In this document: positions 15,609 to 23,167 of the stretch, in pieces | Numbering within the stretch: position 1 is the stretch's first letter | Layout: every line of letters begins with the position of its first letter | Source: Candidatus Mediterraneibacter gallistercoris | Lineage (GTDB): Bacteria; Bacillota_A; Clostridia; Lachnospirales; Lachnospiraceae | NCBI GenBank assembly: GCA_019119745.1 | Contig: DWWI01000016.1 | Span: 1 to 26,899, forward strand | Reading direction: 5' to 3' | DNA length: 26,899 nucleotides | Position numbers and translations under genes: made by a program | The notes under the pieces: generated by a model | What the model was told of the DNA's origin: nothing | What the model saw: only the letters and a program-made list of their open reading frames with translations | The model's database searches: none

Positions 15609-16991
15609 TTATTCTTTGTAATAGGCATAGAGACTCTCGCTCGAAGTGAAGTCCGCGTTTGCGAGGTCGATGTCGATCGTGTCCGCAGCGGTCTTAAGAG
15701 CGTCGTCCGTGTCCTTGCCGTTATAGAGAATATCCTCCCCGGCAATCTTCATATTGTTCTCGACTGTGGAAGGCATTGCTCCCGGCCATATGTAGCGGTC
15801 GATGTGAGGACCGACGGTTTTGACGATCGGAGTGTCCTTGAGTTCCGGCGCGTCCATAAGGGCAGACTTGGCAGGGATCAGACCTCCGTCCTGGCTGAGT
15901 TTGATCTGCACGTCGTCGCTGGCCAGGAAGAAGCGGATGAAATCCTGAGCGACTTCCTTCTGGGCGTCGGTTGCATTCTTGTTGATGCCCGGAGTGGACT
16001 CACCGTTGTAACGGTAGTAAGCGTAAGGCGTCTCCCCGTCCTGAGTCGGAATCTCGAAAGTGCCGTAGTTGATGTCCGGAGCGTTTGTTGCGAGGTTCCC
16101 AACGAAGAAGCCCCAGGCAAATACCATCGCGCTCTGTCCCTGATAGAAGCTTTGGTCGTAGTTGGTGCCGAAATCCTTGTCCCCTACGTGGTATTTTTCA
16201 TAGAGATCGATCAGGAAGGAGGTTGCCTCCTTCATGCCATCGCCGCTCACAAGGGAGGTCTTCCCGTCCGCTGAAAACAGATTGTCTCCGAACTGGTAGT
16301 TCAGACCGATGACAGTGGAGTTGAAATAGTTGTTGTAGTTGTATCCTGCCTGAACCATATTTCCGTCTTCATCGAATTTCGTCAGTTTCTGAGCCACATC
16401 GATAAATTCATCCCATGTTTTCGGGATATCGTCATCCGTCAGCCCGGCTTCCGCCCAGAGATCTTTGTTATAGTAAAACATACCGGTGGACAGACCGTAA
16501 TCCATATAGTAGACATTTCCGTCCATGAGATGAGTCGAAGCGGACGGGTAATCTGAGATGAGTTCATCTGTGTCGATATCGTAAGGTTCCATGTAGTTAA
16601 GGAGAAGATGCTCGTAGCTGTTATGTACATTAAAGAGTGTCGGTCCTTCTTCTTCTCTCTGAAGAGCAAGGGGAAGTTTGGTAAAGAAACCGTCCCACGG
16701 ATTGTTGATCACGTTGATGGTCACGTTGGGATGAATCTCCTGATAAGCTTCGGCGATACTTCGGAACATATCCTCTGTTGCCCAGACCCACCAGTCGATG
16801 GTGATGGGCTCGCCGTCGTTGACAAGATGGTTGGGATCATAGGTGACATTGTCGCCCATAACTTCCAGACCTTTGTCCGCCTGTGTGTCCTGTACGCCCT
16901 GAGAAGTCCCGCTTCCTTTACCTCCGCCGCTGCATCCGGCGAGGGATAAAACAAGGACGAGGGCAAGGCAGAATGAAAAAAATCGTTTCAT
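15609..16991 (-). CDS. ABC transporter sugar-binding lipoprotein
   Basis: A 460-residue extracellular solute-binding protein (family 1, MalE-like). A lipoprotein signal peptide (MKRFFSFCLALVLVLSLAGC) ends at Cys20, so the mature protein is lipid-anchored on the outer face of the membrane. A Gly/Ser-rich tether follows. The body has usual cluster features such as NVINNPWDGFFTKLPLAL, WDEFIDVAQKLTK and FFLASDDVQIKLSQDGG. It should capture an oligosaccharide and hand it to the two downstream permeases; the GH31 gene at the operon end suggests an alpha-glucoside-like ligand. It is the first gene of the operon, with AGGAGGT before ATG and a consensus promoter upstream. Confidence 0.92.
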   Translation of the reverse strand: MKRFFSFCLALVLVLSLAGCSGGGKGSGTSQGVQDTQADKGLEVMGDNVTYDPNHLVNDGEPITIDWWVWATEDMFRSIAEAYQEIHPNVTINVINNPWDGFFTKLPLALQREEEGPTLFNVHNSYEHLLLNYMEPYDIDTDELISDYPSASTHLMDGNVYYMDYGLSTGMFYYNKDLWAEAGLTDDDIPKTWDEFIDVAQKLTKFDEDGNMVQAGYNYNNYFNSTVIGLNYQFGDNLFSADGKTSLVSGDGMKEATSFLIDLYEKYHVGDKDFGTNYDQSFYQGQSAMVFAWGFFVGNLATNAPDINYGTFEIPTQDGETPYAYYRYNGESTPGINKNATDAQKEVAQDFIRFFLASDDVQIKLSQDGGLIPAKSALMDAPELKDTPIVKTVGPHIDRYIWPGAMPSTVENNMKIAGEDILYNGKDTDDALKTAADTIDIDLANADFTSSESLYAYYKE

Positions 16992-17022
16992 ATCGCACCT
17001 CCTGATAAAGTCTTATTGTTAC

Positions 17023-17034
17023 GTTAGCGCTAAC
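17023..17034. promoter_or_regulatory. LacI-type operator in front of the sugar operon
   Basis: GTTAGCGCTAAC is a perfect 12-bp palindrome with a central CG, as LacI-family sites have. It lies just past the expected initiation point of the leftward promoter, so a bound repressor would block the operon. A second palindrome, ctttcgaaag, overlaps 17034-17043. Confidence 0.8.
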
Positions 17035-17044
17035 TTTCGAAAGA

Positions 17045-17073
17045 ATTATAGAATTTGCGCTTAAAAATGTCAA
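17045..17073 (-). promoter_or_regulatory. Consensus sigma-A promoter of the sugar operon
   Basis: On the minus strand, TTGACA (17068-17073) and TATAAT (17045-17050) are separated by exactly 17 bp; both hexamers are perfect. Initiation is expected near 17038, next to the operator at 17023-17034. Confidence 0.88.
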
Positions 17074-17091
17074 TATAAATTTTGGAAAATG

Positions 17092-17120
17092 TTGAATATA
17101 TGCAAAAAATGCATTATAAT
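17092..17120 (+). promoter_or_regulatory. Promoter of the lacI-type gene
   Basis: TTGAAT (17092-17097), a 17-bp spacer and TATAAT (17115-17120). It diverges from the operon promoter, with the two -35 boxes 18 bp apart. Confidence 0.75.
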
Positions 17121-17123
17121 TTT

Positions 17124-17135
17124 GTTAACGGTAAC
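17124..17135. promoter_or_regulatory. Second operator, at the lacI initiation site
   Basis: GTTAACGGTAAC shares the GTTA...TAAC arms of the site at 17023 and overlaps the expected start of lacI transcription, so it suggests autoregulation. With its flanks (TGTTAACGGTAACT) it is also two mismatches from a CcpA cre site. Confidence 0.6.
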
Positions 17136-17200
17136 TATAGAAAAGATTTTCTATGGAAAGTACGGGAAAAGAGACAAAACGGAAAGGAAATTATGGGTAT

Positions 17201-18205
17201 ATGGTTACTTTAAAAGACATTGCGGAAAAAGCAGGAGTCAGCAGTATGACAGTGTCCCGTGTGATGAACGGAAAGACTGGGGCTGTCTCGCAGGAGACTT
17301 CCGAGAGGATTAAAAAAATTGCGCAGGAGATGGGCTATGTTCCAAATTCCTCCGCGAGGGCGCTGGCGTCCCGTTCCTCTCGGCTGATCACCGCGCTCCT
17401 GCAGGAGTATGACGAAGACAGAAATCCTCTTGAAGACAGTTATACAAGCTGTTTTCTCGGAGAGCTTGCCCTTCAGATAAAGAAAGAGGGATATGATCTG
17501 ATGCTTCATTATGTAAAAGACTACTCGGAGATTACCTACAGCCTGAAGTCATGGAATGTGGCAGGTGCAGTATTTATAGGGATGTTTGACGAGAGTATAC
17601 GGAAACTTCAGGAGAATAATCATATTCCTCTGATTTTTACGGACAGCTACAGTTCTGTCCGCAGCATTACAAATGTGGGAATCGATGATTACAGAGGCGG
17701 AGAGCTGGCGGCGGAGTATTTTCTTGAAAACGGTCACCGAAATGTGGCGTTTTACGGACCGGAAGCTCTGGACAACGGTGTTGTCATGCACAGACTCAGA
17801 GGATTTATTTCTGTACTGCGCAAAGCAGGAATCTCTCTGGCGCAGGAGAATTTTATTAATCTGGGCGTACAAGATCTGGGGGAAGAGTTGGTACGGCTTT
17901 GCAGCGGGGACAATCCGGTGACAGGTATTTTCACTACTGCCGACAACTGTGCGTACCAGATCTACTCGGAAGCATACAGAAAGGGATTGAGCATTCCGAA
18001 AGACCTGTCGGTTATAGGGTTTGACGATCTGTCCATGAGTGAGCTGGTCACGCCTCCCCTTACAACGGTGCGTCAGGATATTAAGAAGAAAGCATTGGTG
18101 ACCTGCGAGCTTCTTATGAAAAATATCAGGGAGCCGGACAGCCCTGCGGAGAATATTGTGCTGAACGTGGAGCTTTCCAGAAGAAAATCAGTCAGGAAGC
18201 TGTAA
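17201..18205 (+). CDS. LacI-family transcriptional repressor
   Basis: A 334-residue regulator. The N-terminal helix-turn-helix and hinge read TLKDIAEKAGVSSMTVSRVMNG and, later, NSSARALASR. The rest is a periplasmic-binding-protein-like effector domain with RGGELAAEYFLENGHRNVAF, GIFTTADN and DLSVIGFDDLSMSELVTPPLTTV. The frame runs upstream to ATG 17153, but I chose ATG 17201 (MVTLKDIA), where family members begin; the upstream residues are polar and unlike the family. The ribosome site is only moderate (AAGGAA about 11 nt away). It is divergent from the sugar operon, with matching palindromes at both promoters, so it most likely represses that operon until the imported sugar or its product binds. 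Confidence 0.9.
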   Translation: MVTLKDIAEKAGVSSMTVSRVMNGKTGAVSQETSERIKKIAQEMGYVPNSSARALASRSSRLITALLQEYDEDRNPLEDSYTSCFLGELALQIKKEGYDLMLHYVKDYSEITYSLKSWNVAGAVFIGMFDESIRKLQENNHIPLIFTDSYSSVRSITNVGIDDYRGGELAAEYFLENGHRNVAFYGPEALDNGVVMHRLRGFISVLRKAGISLAQENFINLGVQDLGEELVRLCSGDNPVTGIFTTADNCAYQIYSEAYRKGLSIPKDLSVIGFDDLSMSELVTPPLTTVRQDIKKKALVTCELLMKNIREPDSPAENIVLNVELSRRKSVRKL

Positions 18206-18247
18206 ATGTGGGAAATGTACCTTATGATAAACCCGCGGGACCATATA

Positions 18248-18277
18248 TTGACAAGCTGCCGGACTCTGGACTATAAT
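18248..18277 (+). promoter_or_regulatory. Sigma-A promoter of the CvfB-like gene
   Basis: TTGACA (18248-18253) and TATAAT (18272-18277), both perfect, with an 18-bp spacer. The leader holds a small hairpin cccgc (18303-18307) / gcggg (18314-18318) of unknown role. Confidence 0.8.
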
Positions 18278-18360
18278 AGCGGCATTCAGAGAAGACAGAA
18301 ATCCCGCCGTACTGCGGGGAAAATGGCGTATAACCGGCAGAAAAAAGGAGAAGGAACAGT

Positions 18361-19224
18361 ATGAGATTAGGGGAAAGACAGGTTCTGACTGTCGTCAAAA
18401 AAGTAGATTTCGGTGTTTATCTGGGCAGCGATGAGGAGCGGGTGCTGCTTCCGAAGAAACAGGTGCCGGAAGGAATAGAAGTAGGAGATCCGGTAGAAGT
18501 ATTCCTGTATAAGGATTCATCAGACCGGATGATAGCGACGACGAAAGAACCGAAGCTGACGCTCGGAAGGCTGGCAGTGCTGGAAGTAGTGGATGTGGGA
18601 CGTATCGGAGCGTTCCTCGACTGGGGACTGGAGAAGGACCTGCTTCTGCCGTTTAAAGAGCAGACGACAAAAGTGTCAAAGGGTGACCGGTGTCTTGTCA
18701 GCCTGTATATCGACAAGAGCGGACGACTCTGCGCCACAATGAAAGTTTATCAGCTGCTGAGGACAGATTCTCCTTATAAAAAGGATGATACGGTTCATGG
18801 CACAGTCTATGAGATCAGCCGTGAGTTTGGCGTGTTTGTGGCAGTGGATGATCAATTTTCCGCACTGATTCCACGTAGAGAGGTCTACGGCAGGATGTAT
18901 GTGGGACAGCAGATCGAGGCGAGAGTGACGGCAGTGAAAGCGGACGGTAAGCTGGATTTAAGTGTCAGGGGAAGAATACCGGAACAGATGGGCGCCGACG
19001 CTCAGAAGATCATGGAACGTATAGAGAAAAACGGCGGAATGCTTCCTTTTACGGACAAGGCGGATCCGGAACGCATCAGAGATGAATTCGGAATGAGTAA
19101 AGCCGCATTTAAGAGAGCGGTTGGCAGGCTGATGAAACAGGGGAAGATCAGGATTGACGAAAAGCAGGAGAAAATCGTAACAGTTCAGCCGGACTGTCAC
19201 GAAAAATCTTGCAATCCTCTGTAA
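18361..19224 (+). CDS. CvfB/YitL-family S1 RNA-binding protein
   Basis: A 287-residue protein built from S1/OB folds and a C-terminal winged helix, the layout of CvfB (YitL). The first OB fold has VKKVDFGVYLGSDEERVLLP. A second has EVVDVGRIGAFLDWGLEKDLLLPF, and a third, classical S1 domain has GTVYEISREFGVFVAVDDQFSALIP. The winged helix (about 225-275) includes IRDEFGMSKAAFKRAVGRLMKQGKIRI. In Staphylococcus CvfB binds RNA and affects virulence gene expression; in general the family is a cytoplasmic RNA-binding regulator. GGAGAAGG precedes ATG. The last residues (CHEKSCNPL) are not conserved. Confidence 0.88.
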   Translation: MRLGERQVLTVVKKVDFGVYLGSDEERVLLPKKQVPEGIEVGDPVEVFLYKDSSDRMIATTKEPKLTLGRLAVLEVVDVGRIGAFLDWGLEKDLLLPFKEQTTKVSKGDRCLVSLYIDKSGRLCATMKVYQLLRTDSPYKKDDTVHGTVYEISREFGVFVAVDDQFSALIPRREVYGRMYVGQQIEARVTAVKADGKLDLSVRGRIPEQMGADAQKIMERIEKNGGMLPFTDKADPERIRDEFGMSKAAFKRAVGRLMKQGKIRIDEKQEKIVTVQPDCHEKSCNPL

Positions 19225-19236
19225 ATCAGCTATAAT
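19209..19236 (+). promoter_or_regulatory. Candidate promoter of the small HPr-like gene
   Basis: TTGCAA (19209-19214), a 16-bp spacer and TATAAT (19231-19236). It starts inside the last codons of the preceding gene and precedes ATG 19280 by 43 bp. Confidence 0.45.
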
Positions 19237-19279
19237 AATCAATAAGGATGTAAAGATTTAGAGGGAAGGAAAGAAGATC

Positions 19280-19519
19280 ATGAAAGTTCAGAATATTACA
19301 GATATAGACGGATTTTTTAAAGTTGTCGATGAATGTAAAGGAAAGGTTGAACTTGTGACGGGTGAGGGTGACAGACTTAATCTGAAATCTAAACTTTCCC
19401 AGTATGTGTCCCTGGCAAATATTTTCTCAAACGGGGAGATCCCTGAGCTGGAGATCATAGCATATGAGAAAGAAGATACAGACAGACTGATCAAGTTCAT
19501 GCTTGAAGGAGCAAAATAA
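19280..19519 (+). CDS. Small HPr-fold-like protein lacking the phosphorylatable His
   Basis: A 79-residue cytoplasmic protein. By eye it aligns along its length with HPr of the sugar phosphotransferase system: FFKVVDECKGKVELVTGEG matches the helix 1/strand 2 region, LNLKSKLSQYVSLANI matches the regulatory Ser46 helix (here Ser37), and ELEIIAYEKEDTDRLIKFM matches the last strand and helix. The LHxRPA segment with active His15 is missing (TDIDG instead), so it cannot be a normal phosphocarrier. It may be a regulatory relative like Crh, or simply share the fold. I have no certain family name. GGGAAGGAAAG precedes ATG; a terminator follows after 36 bp, so it forms a short transcript of its own. 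Confidence 0.7.
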   Translation: MKVQNITDIDGFFKVVDECKGKVELVTGEGDRLNLKSKLSQYVSLANIFSNGEIPELEIIAYEKEDTDRLIKFMLEGAK

Positions 19520-19555
19520 TCAGGGACTACCCTGAAAAAACGACACGACAGGCGA

Positions 19556-19589
19556 GGGCGGTTCCCGCAGGAAGGGAGCCGTCCTTTTT
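19556..19589 (+). terminator. Rho-independent terminator before dnaE
   Basis: gggcggttccc (19556-19566) pairs with gggagccgtcc (19574-19584) over 11 bp with two G-T wobbles and a 7-nt loop, then ttttt (19585-19589). A smaller hairpin caggg-acta-ccctg sits at 19521-19534. It ends only 17 nt before the dnaE ATG. Confidence 0.85.
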
Positions 19590-19606
19590 ATAATCAGAGG
19601 TATAGC

Positions 19607-22600
19607 ATGAGTTTTGTACATTTACATGTCCATACAGAGTACAGTCTGCTGGACGGATCAAACAAGATAAAAGAATATGTCGCACGGGTAAAAGAGCTCG
19701 GCATGGACAGCGCCGCGATCACGGATCACGGTGTAATGTACGGCGTTATAGATTTTTATAAAGAAGCGCGCGCTCAGGGCATCAAACCGATCCTGGGCTG
19801 CGAGGTCTATGTGGCGCCCAATTCCAGATTCGACCGTGAAGTGACAGGTGGGGACGACAGATACTATCACCTTGTGCTGCTGGCAGAGAATAATGAGGGG
19901 TATGCGAATCTGATGAAAATCGTATCAAAAGGATTTGTCGAGGGATACTATTACCGCCCCCGCGTGGATAAGGAACTGCTCAGACAGTATCACAGCGGAA
20001 TCATCGCTTTGAGTGCATGTCTTGCCGGCGAAGTCCAGCGCTACATCGTGAAAGGCCTGTATGATGAGGCAAAGAAGAAGGCTCTGGAGTACAGAGATAT
20101 CTTCGGTGAGGACAACTATTTCCTTGAGCTGCAGGATCACGGACTGCCGGATCAGGCCCTTGTGAACCAGCAACTTTTGAAAATGTCTGAGGAGACCGGG
20201 ATTGAGCTGGTGGTTACAAATGATGTACACTACACTTATGCCGAGGACGCGGTGCCGCACGATATCCTTTTGTGTATCCAGACCGGTAAGAAACTGACCG
20301 ATGAGAACCGTATGCGTTATGAGGGCGGACAGTATTATGTAAAATCTCCCGAGGAAATGGAAAAGCTGTTCCCCTATGCGCTTCAGGCACTGGACAATAC
20401 CCAGAGGATCGCGGACCGGTGCAATGTAGAGATTGAGTTCGGAGTCACAAAGCTTCCCAAATATGATGTGCCCGACGGATATACTTCGTGGGAATATCTC
20501 CAGAAACTCTGCTGGGAAGGTCTTGAGAAGCGGTATGGAGAACCGACACAGGAGCTGAAGGACCGGCTGACCTATGAGCTGGACACGATCAAAAATATGG
20601 GATATGTGGACTACTTCCTTATTGTGTGGGATTTCATTAAATACGCGAAGGACCACGGCATCGCGGTCGGACCGGGACGAGGATCCGCGGCGGGAAGTAT
20701 CGTATCTTACTGCCTTGGGATTACGACCATCGATCCCATCAGATATCAGCTCCTGTTCGAGCGTTTCCTGAATCCCGAGCGTGTATCCATGCCCGATATC
20801 GACGTGGATTTCTGCTTTGAGAGACGGCAGGAAGTGATTGATTATGTTGTGCGCAAATACGGAAAAGACAGAGTGGTCCAGATCGTCACGTTCGGTACGC
20901 TGGCAGCCCGCGGCGTTCTGCGCGATGTGGGACGTGTTATGGATCTTCCATATGCGTTTGTTGATTCTATCGCGAAAATGATTCCGCAGGAGCTCAACAT
21001 CACCATTGATAAGGCGCTCAAGGAGAACCCTGAGCTGCGCCGGATGTATGAGACGGACGAGCAGGTAAAGACGCTGATCGACATGGGTAAACGTCTCGAG
21101 GGACTTCCCCGCCACAGTTCCATGCATGCCGCAGGAGTCGTGATCAGCCAGAAGTCAGTGGACGAATATGTGCCGCTCTCGAGGGCGGCAGACGGGACGA
21201 TCACTACACAGTTTACCATGACGACTCTTGAGGAGCTGGGACTTCTGAAAATGGATTTCCTGGGGCTGCGTACTCTGACGGTTATCCAGAACGCGGTGAA
21301 TATGGTGCGGCGCAAGCGGCCGGATCTGGATATGGAGAAAATTGATTACAATGACCAGAAAGTGATGGACTATATCGGTACCGGAAAGACGGACGGTATC
21401 TTCCAGCTCGAGAGCGCGGGGATGAAGAGCTTCATGAAGGAACTGAAACCGCACAGTCTGGAGGATATTATCGCCGGTATTTCTTTGTACCGTCCGGGCC
21501 CGATGGATTTTATTCCCCAGTATATCAAGGGGAAGAATGACGCGTCCTCGATCACTTATGACTGCCCGCAGTTAAAGCCGATCCTGGAGCCAACATACGG
21601 ATGTATCGTCTATCAGGAGCAGGTTATGCAGATTGTGCGTGACCTTGCCGGATATACGCTGGGGCGAAGCGATCTTCTGCGCCGTGCCATGTCCAAGAAA
21701 AAAGGCGATGTGATGCGCAAAGAGCGCCAGATCTTCGTCTACGGAGATGAAGAGAATAATGTGCCGGGATGTATCAGAAACGGAATCGACGAGAAGACGG
21801 CGAATAAGATCTATGATGAAATGATCGACTTCGCAAAGTACGCTTTTAACAAGTCGCACGCCGCGGCATACGCGGTGGTGGCCTATCAGACAGCATGGCT
21901 GAAATATTACTATCCGGTGGAATTCATGGCGGCGCTTATGACGTCCGTGATCGAGAATCCGTCAAAAGTTGCGGAGTATATTTATGCCTGCAGACAGATG
22001 GGAATCCGGATCCTGCCTCCGGACATTAATAAAGGGGAGGCGGACTTCTCTGTTGACGGAGGAAATATCCGGTACGGTCTGGCCGCGATCAAGAGCATAG
22101 GGCGTCCGGTGGTGCAGGCTGTTATAGAGGAGCGTGAGGCGTTCGGCCTGTTTAAATCTCTGGAAGATTTTATCACCCGTATGTCGGCAAAAGACGTGCT
22201 TAACAAAAGGACGATCGAAAATCTGATCAAGGCGGGAGCGCTGGATACTCTGGGAGGTACGCGCAAGCAGTTTATGAGTATTTATATTCAGATCGTGGAT
22301 CATGTGAATCAGGAGAAGAAGTATTCCATGTCCGGTCAGATGAGTCTGTTTGATCTGGTAGGCGAAGAACAGAAAAGCGAATTCCAGATCAGGATGCCCG
22401 ATGTCGGTGAATATACAAAAGAAAATCTCCTGGCGTTTGAAAAGGAAGTGCTCGGTATCTATATCAGCGGACATCCGCTGGAGGAGTATGAGGATAAATG
22501 GCGGAAAATGATCTCGGCAACAACGCTTGATTTCCAGCCCGATGAGGAGAGCGGACGGTCAAAAGTTCATGACGGAGCAAAAGAGATTATCGGCGGCATG

Positions 22601-23080
22601 ATCACGGATAAGACGGTTAAACACACAAAGACAAATCAGATGATGGCGTTTGTCACTGTGGAAGACCTGCTTGGTACGGTGGAAGTAGTTGTATTCCCCA
22701 GGGATTATGAGAAAAACCGAGAGTATCTTGAGGTCGACAATAAAGTATTTATCCGGGGGCGCGTGTCCGAGGAGGATGAGAAAGCCAGCAAACTGATCTG
22801 CGAGAAAGTGATCCCGTTTGAGAAGACGAAGAGGGAACTGTGGATACAGTTTCCGGATAAAGCGGATTATCTGGATAATGAACAGATCGTTTATGGCTAT
22901 CTGGCCGATTCCGAGGGAGAGGATGAAGTCGTGATCTACTGTGCGAAAGAAAGAGCCATCAAGAGACTCCCGAGGAACAGAAATATACGGATCAATCAGC
23001 AGGTTTTAAGCAGGCTGATGAATCATTTTGGGGAAAGCCGTGTAAAAGTGGTCGAAAAAGCTATTGAAAACTACTTCTAA
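19607..23080 (+). CDS. dnaE: DNA polymerase III alpha subunit, DnaE type
   Basis: A 1157-residue C-family replicative polymerase. The N-terminal PHP domain is intact (HLHVHTEYSLLDG, ITDHGVMYG, TNDVHYTY). The palm has PGRGSAAGS and PDIDVDF with catalytic Asp397 and Asp399, plus KMDFLGLRTL with Asp550; these match E. coli Asp401, 403 and 555. The SHAAAYAVVAYQTAWLK block and helix-hairpin-helix region follow. An internal clamp-binding motif QMSLF lies at residues 911-915, where E. coli has QADMF. An OB fold (about 990-1060, VTVEDLLGTVEVVVFP) is near the end. It is of the DnaE rather than the PolC type. Start ATG 19607 has AGAGG 6 nt upstream. Sitting next to pfkA recalls the dnaE-pfkA neighbourhood of other Firmicutes. 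Confidence 0.96.
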   Translation: MSFVHLHVHTEYSLLDGSNKIKEYVARVKELGMDSAAITDHGVMYGVIDFYKEARAQGIKPILGCEVYVAPNSRFDREVTGGDDRYYHLVLLAENNEGYANLMKIVSKGFVEGYYYRPRVDKELLRQYHSGIIALSACLAGEVQRYIVKGLYDEAKKKALEYRDIFGEDNYFLELQDHGLPDQALVNQQLLKMSEETGIELVVTNDVHYTYAEDAVPHDILLCIQTGKKLTDENRMRYEGGQYYVKSPEEMEKLFPYALQALDNTQRIADRCNVEIEFGVTKLPKYDVPDGYTSWEYLQKLCWEGLEKRYGEPTQELKDRLTYELDTIKNMGYVDYFLIVWDFIKYAKDHGIAVGPGRGSAAGSIVSYCLGITTIDPIRYQLLFERFLNPERVSMPDIDVDFCFERRQEVIDYVVRKYGKDRVVQIVTFGTLAARGVLRDVGRVMDLPYAFVDSIAKMIPQELNITIDKALKENPELRRMYETDEQVKTLIDMGKRLEGLPRHSSMHAAGVVISQKSVDEYVPLSRAADGTITTQFTMTTLEELGLLKMDFLGLRTLTVIQNAVNMVRRKRPDLDMEKIDYNDQKVMDYIGTGKTDGIFQLESAGMKSFMKELKPHSLEDIIAGISLYRPGPMDFIPQYIKGKNDASSITYDCPQLKPILEPTYGCIVYQEQVMQIVRDLAGYTLGRSDLLRRAMSKKKGDVMRKERQIFVYGDEENNVPGCIRNGIDEKTANKIYDEMIDFAKYAFNKSHAAAYAVVAYQTAWLKYYYPVEFMAALMTSVIENPSKVAEYIYACRQMGIRILPPDINKGEADFSVDGGNIRYGLAAIKSIGRPVVQAVIEEREAFGLFKSLEDFITRMSAKDVLNKRTIENLIKAGALDTLGGTRKQFMSIYIQIVDHVNQEKKYSMSGQMSLFDLVGEEQKSEFQIRMPDVGEYTKENLLAFEKEVLGIYISGHPLEEYEDKWRKMISATTLDFQPDEESGRSKVHDGAKEIIGGMITDKTVKHTKTNQMMAFVTVEDLLGTVEVVVFPRDYEKNREYLEVDNKVFIRGRVSEEDEKASKLICEKVIPFEKTKRELWIQFPDKADYLDNEQIVYGYLADSEGEDEVVIYCAKERAIKRLPRNRNIRINQQVLSRLMNHFGESRVKVVEKAIENYF

Positions 23081-23167
23081 ATACGGTAAAATATTTTCGG
23101 AATTGTTAAAAATTTTTCGATTAGAGATTTTGGCAGTTATCTGACTTTATGGAAAGGTGGAGAAAAC

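Noticed and set aside
19521..19534. caggg-acta-ccctg hairpin followed by six A as a minus-strand terminator
   Set aside because: On the minus strand the T tract would precede the hairpin, so it cannot terminate; on plus it has no T tract.
19925..21127. 400-codon minus-strand open frame
   Set aside because: It is a mirror of the dnaE coding strand, with no ribosome site and no recognisable protein features.
23081..23167. Promoter for pfkA in the AT-rich gap
   Set aside because: TTGTTA and TTGGCA hexamers occur, but neither has a -10 at suitable spacing, so I cannot support one.
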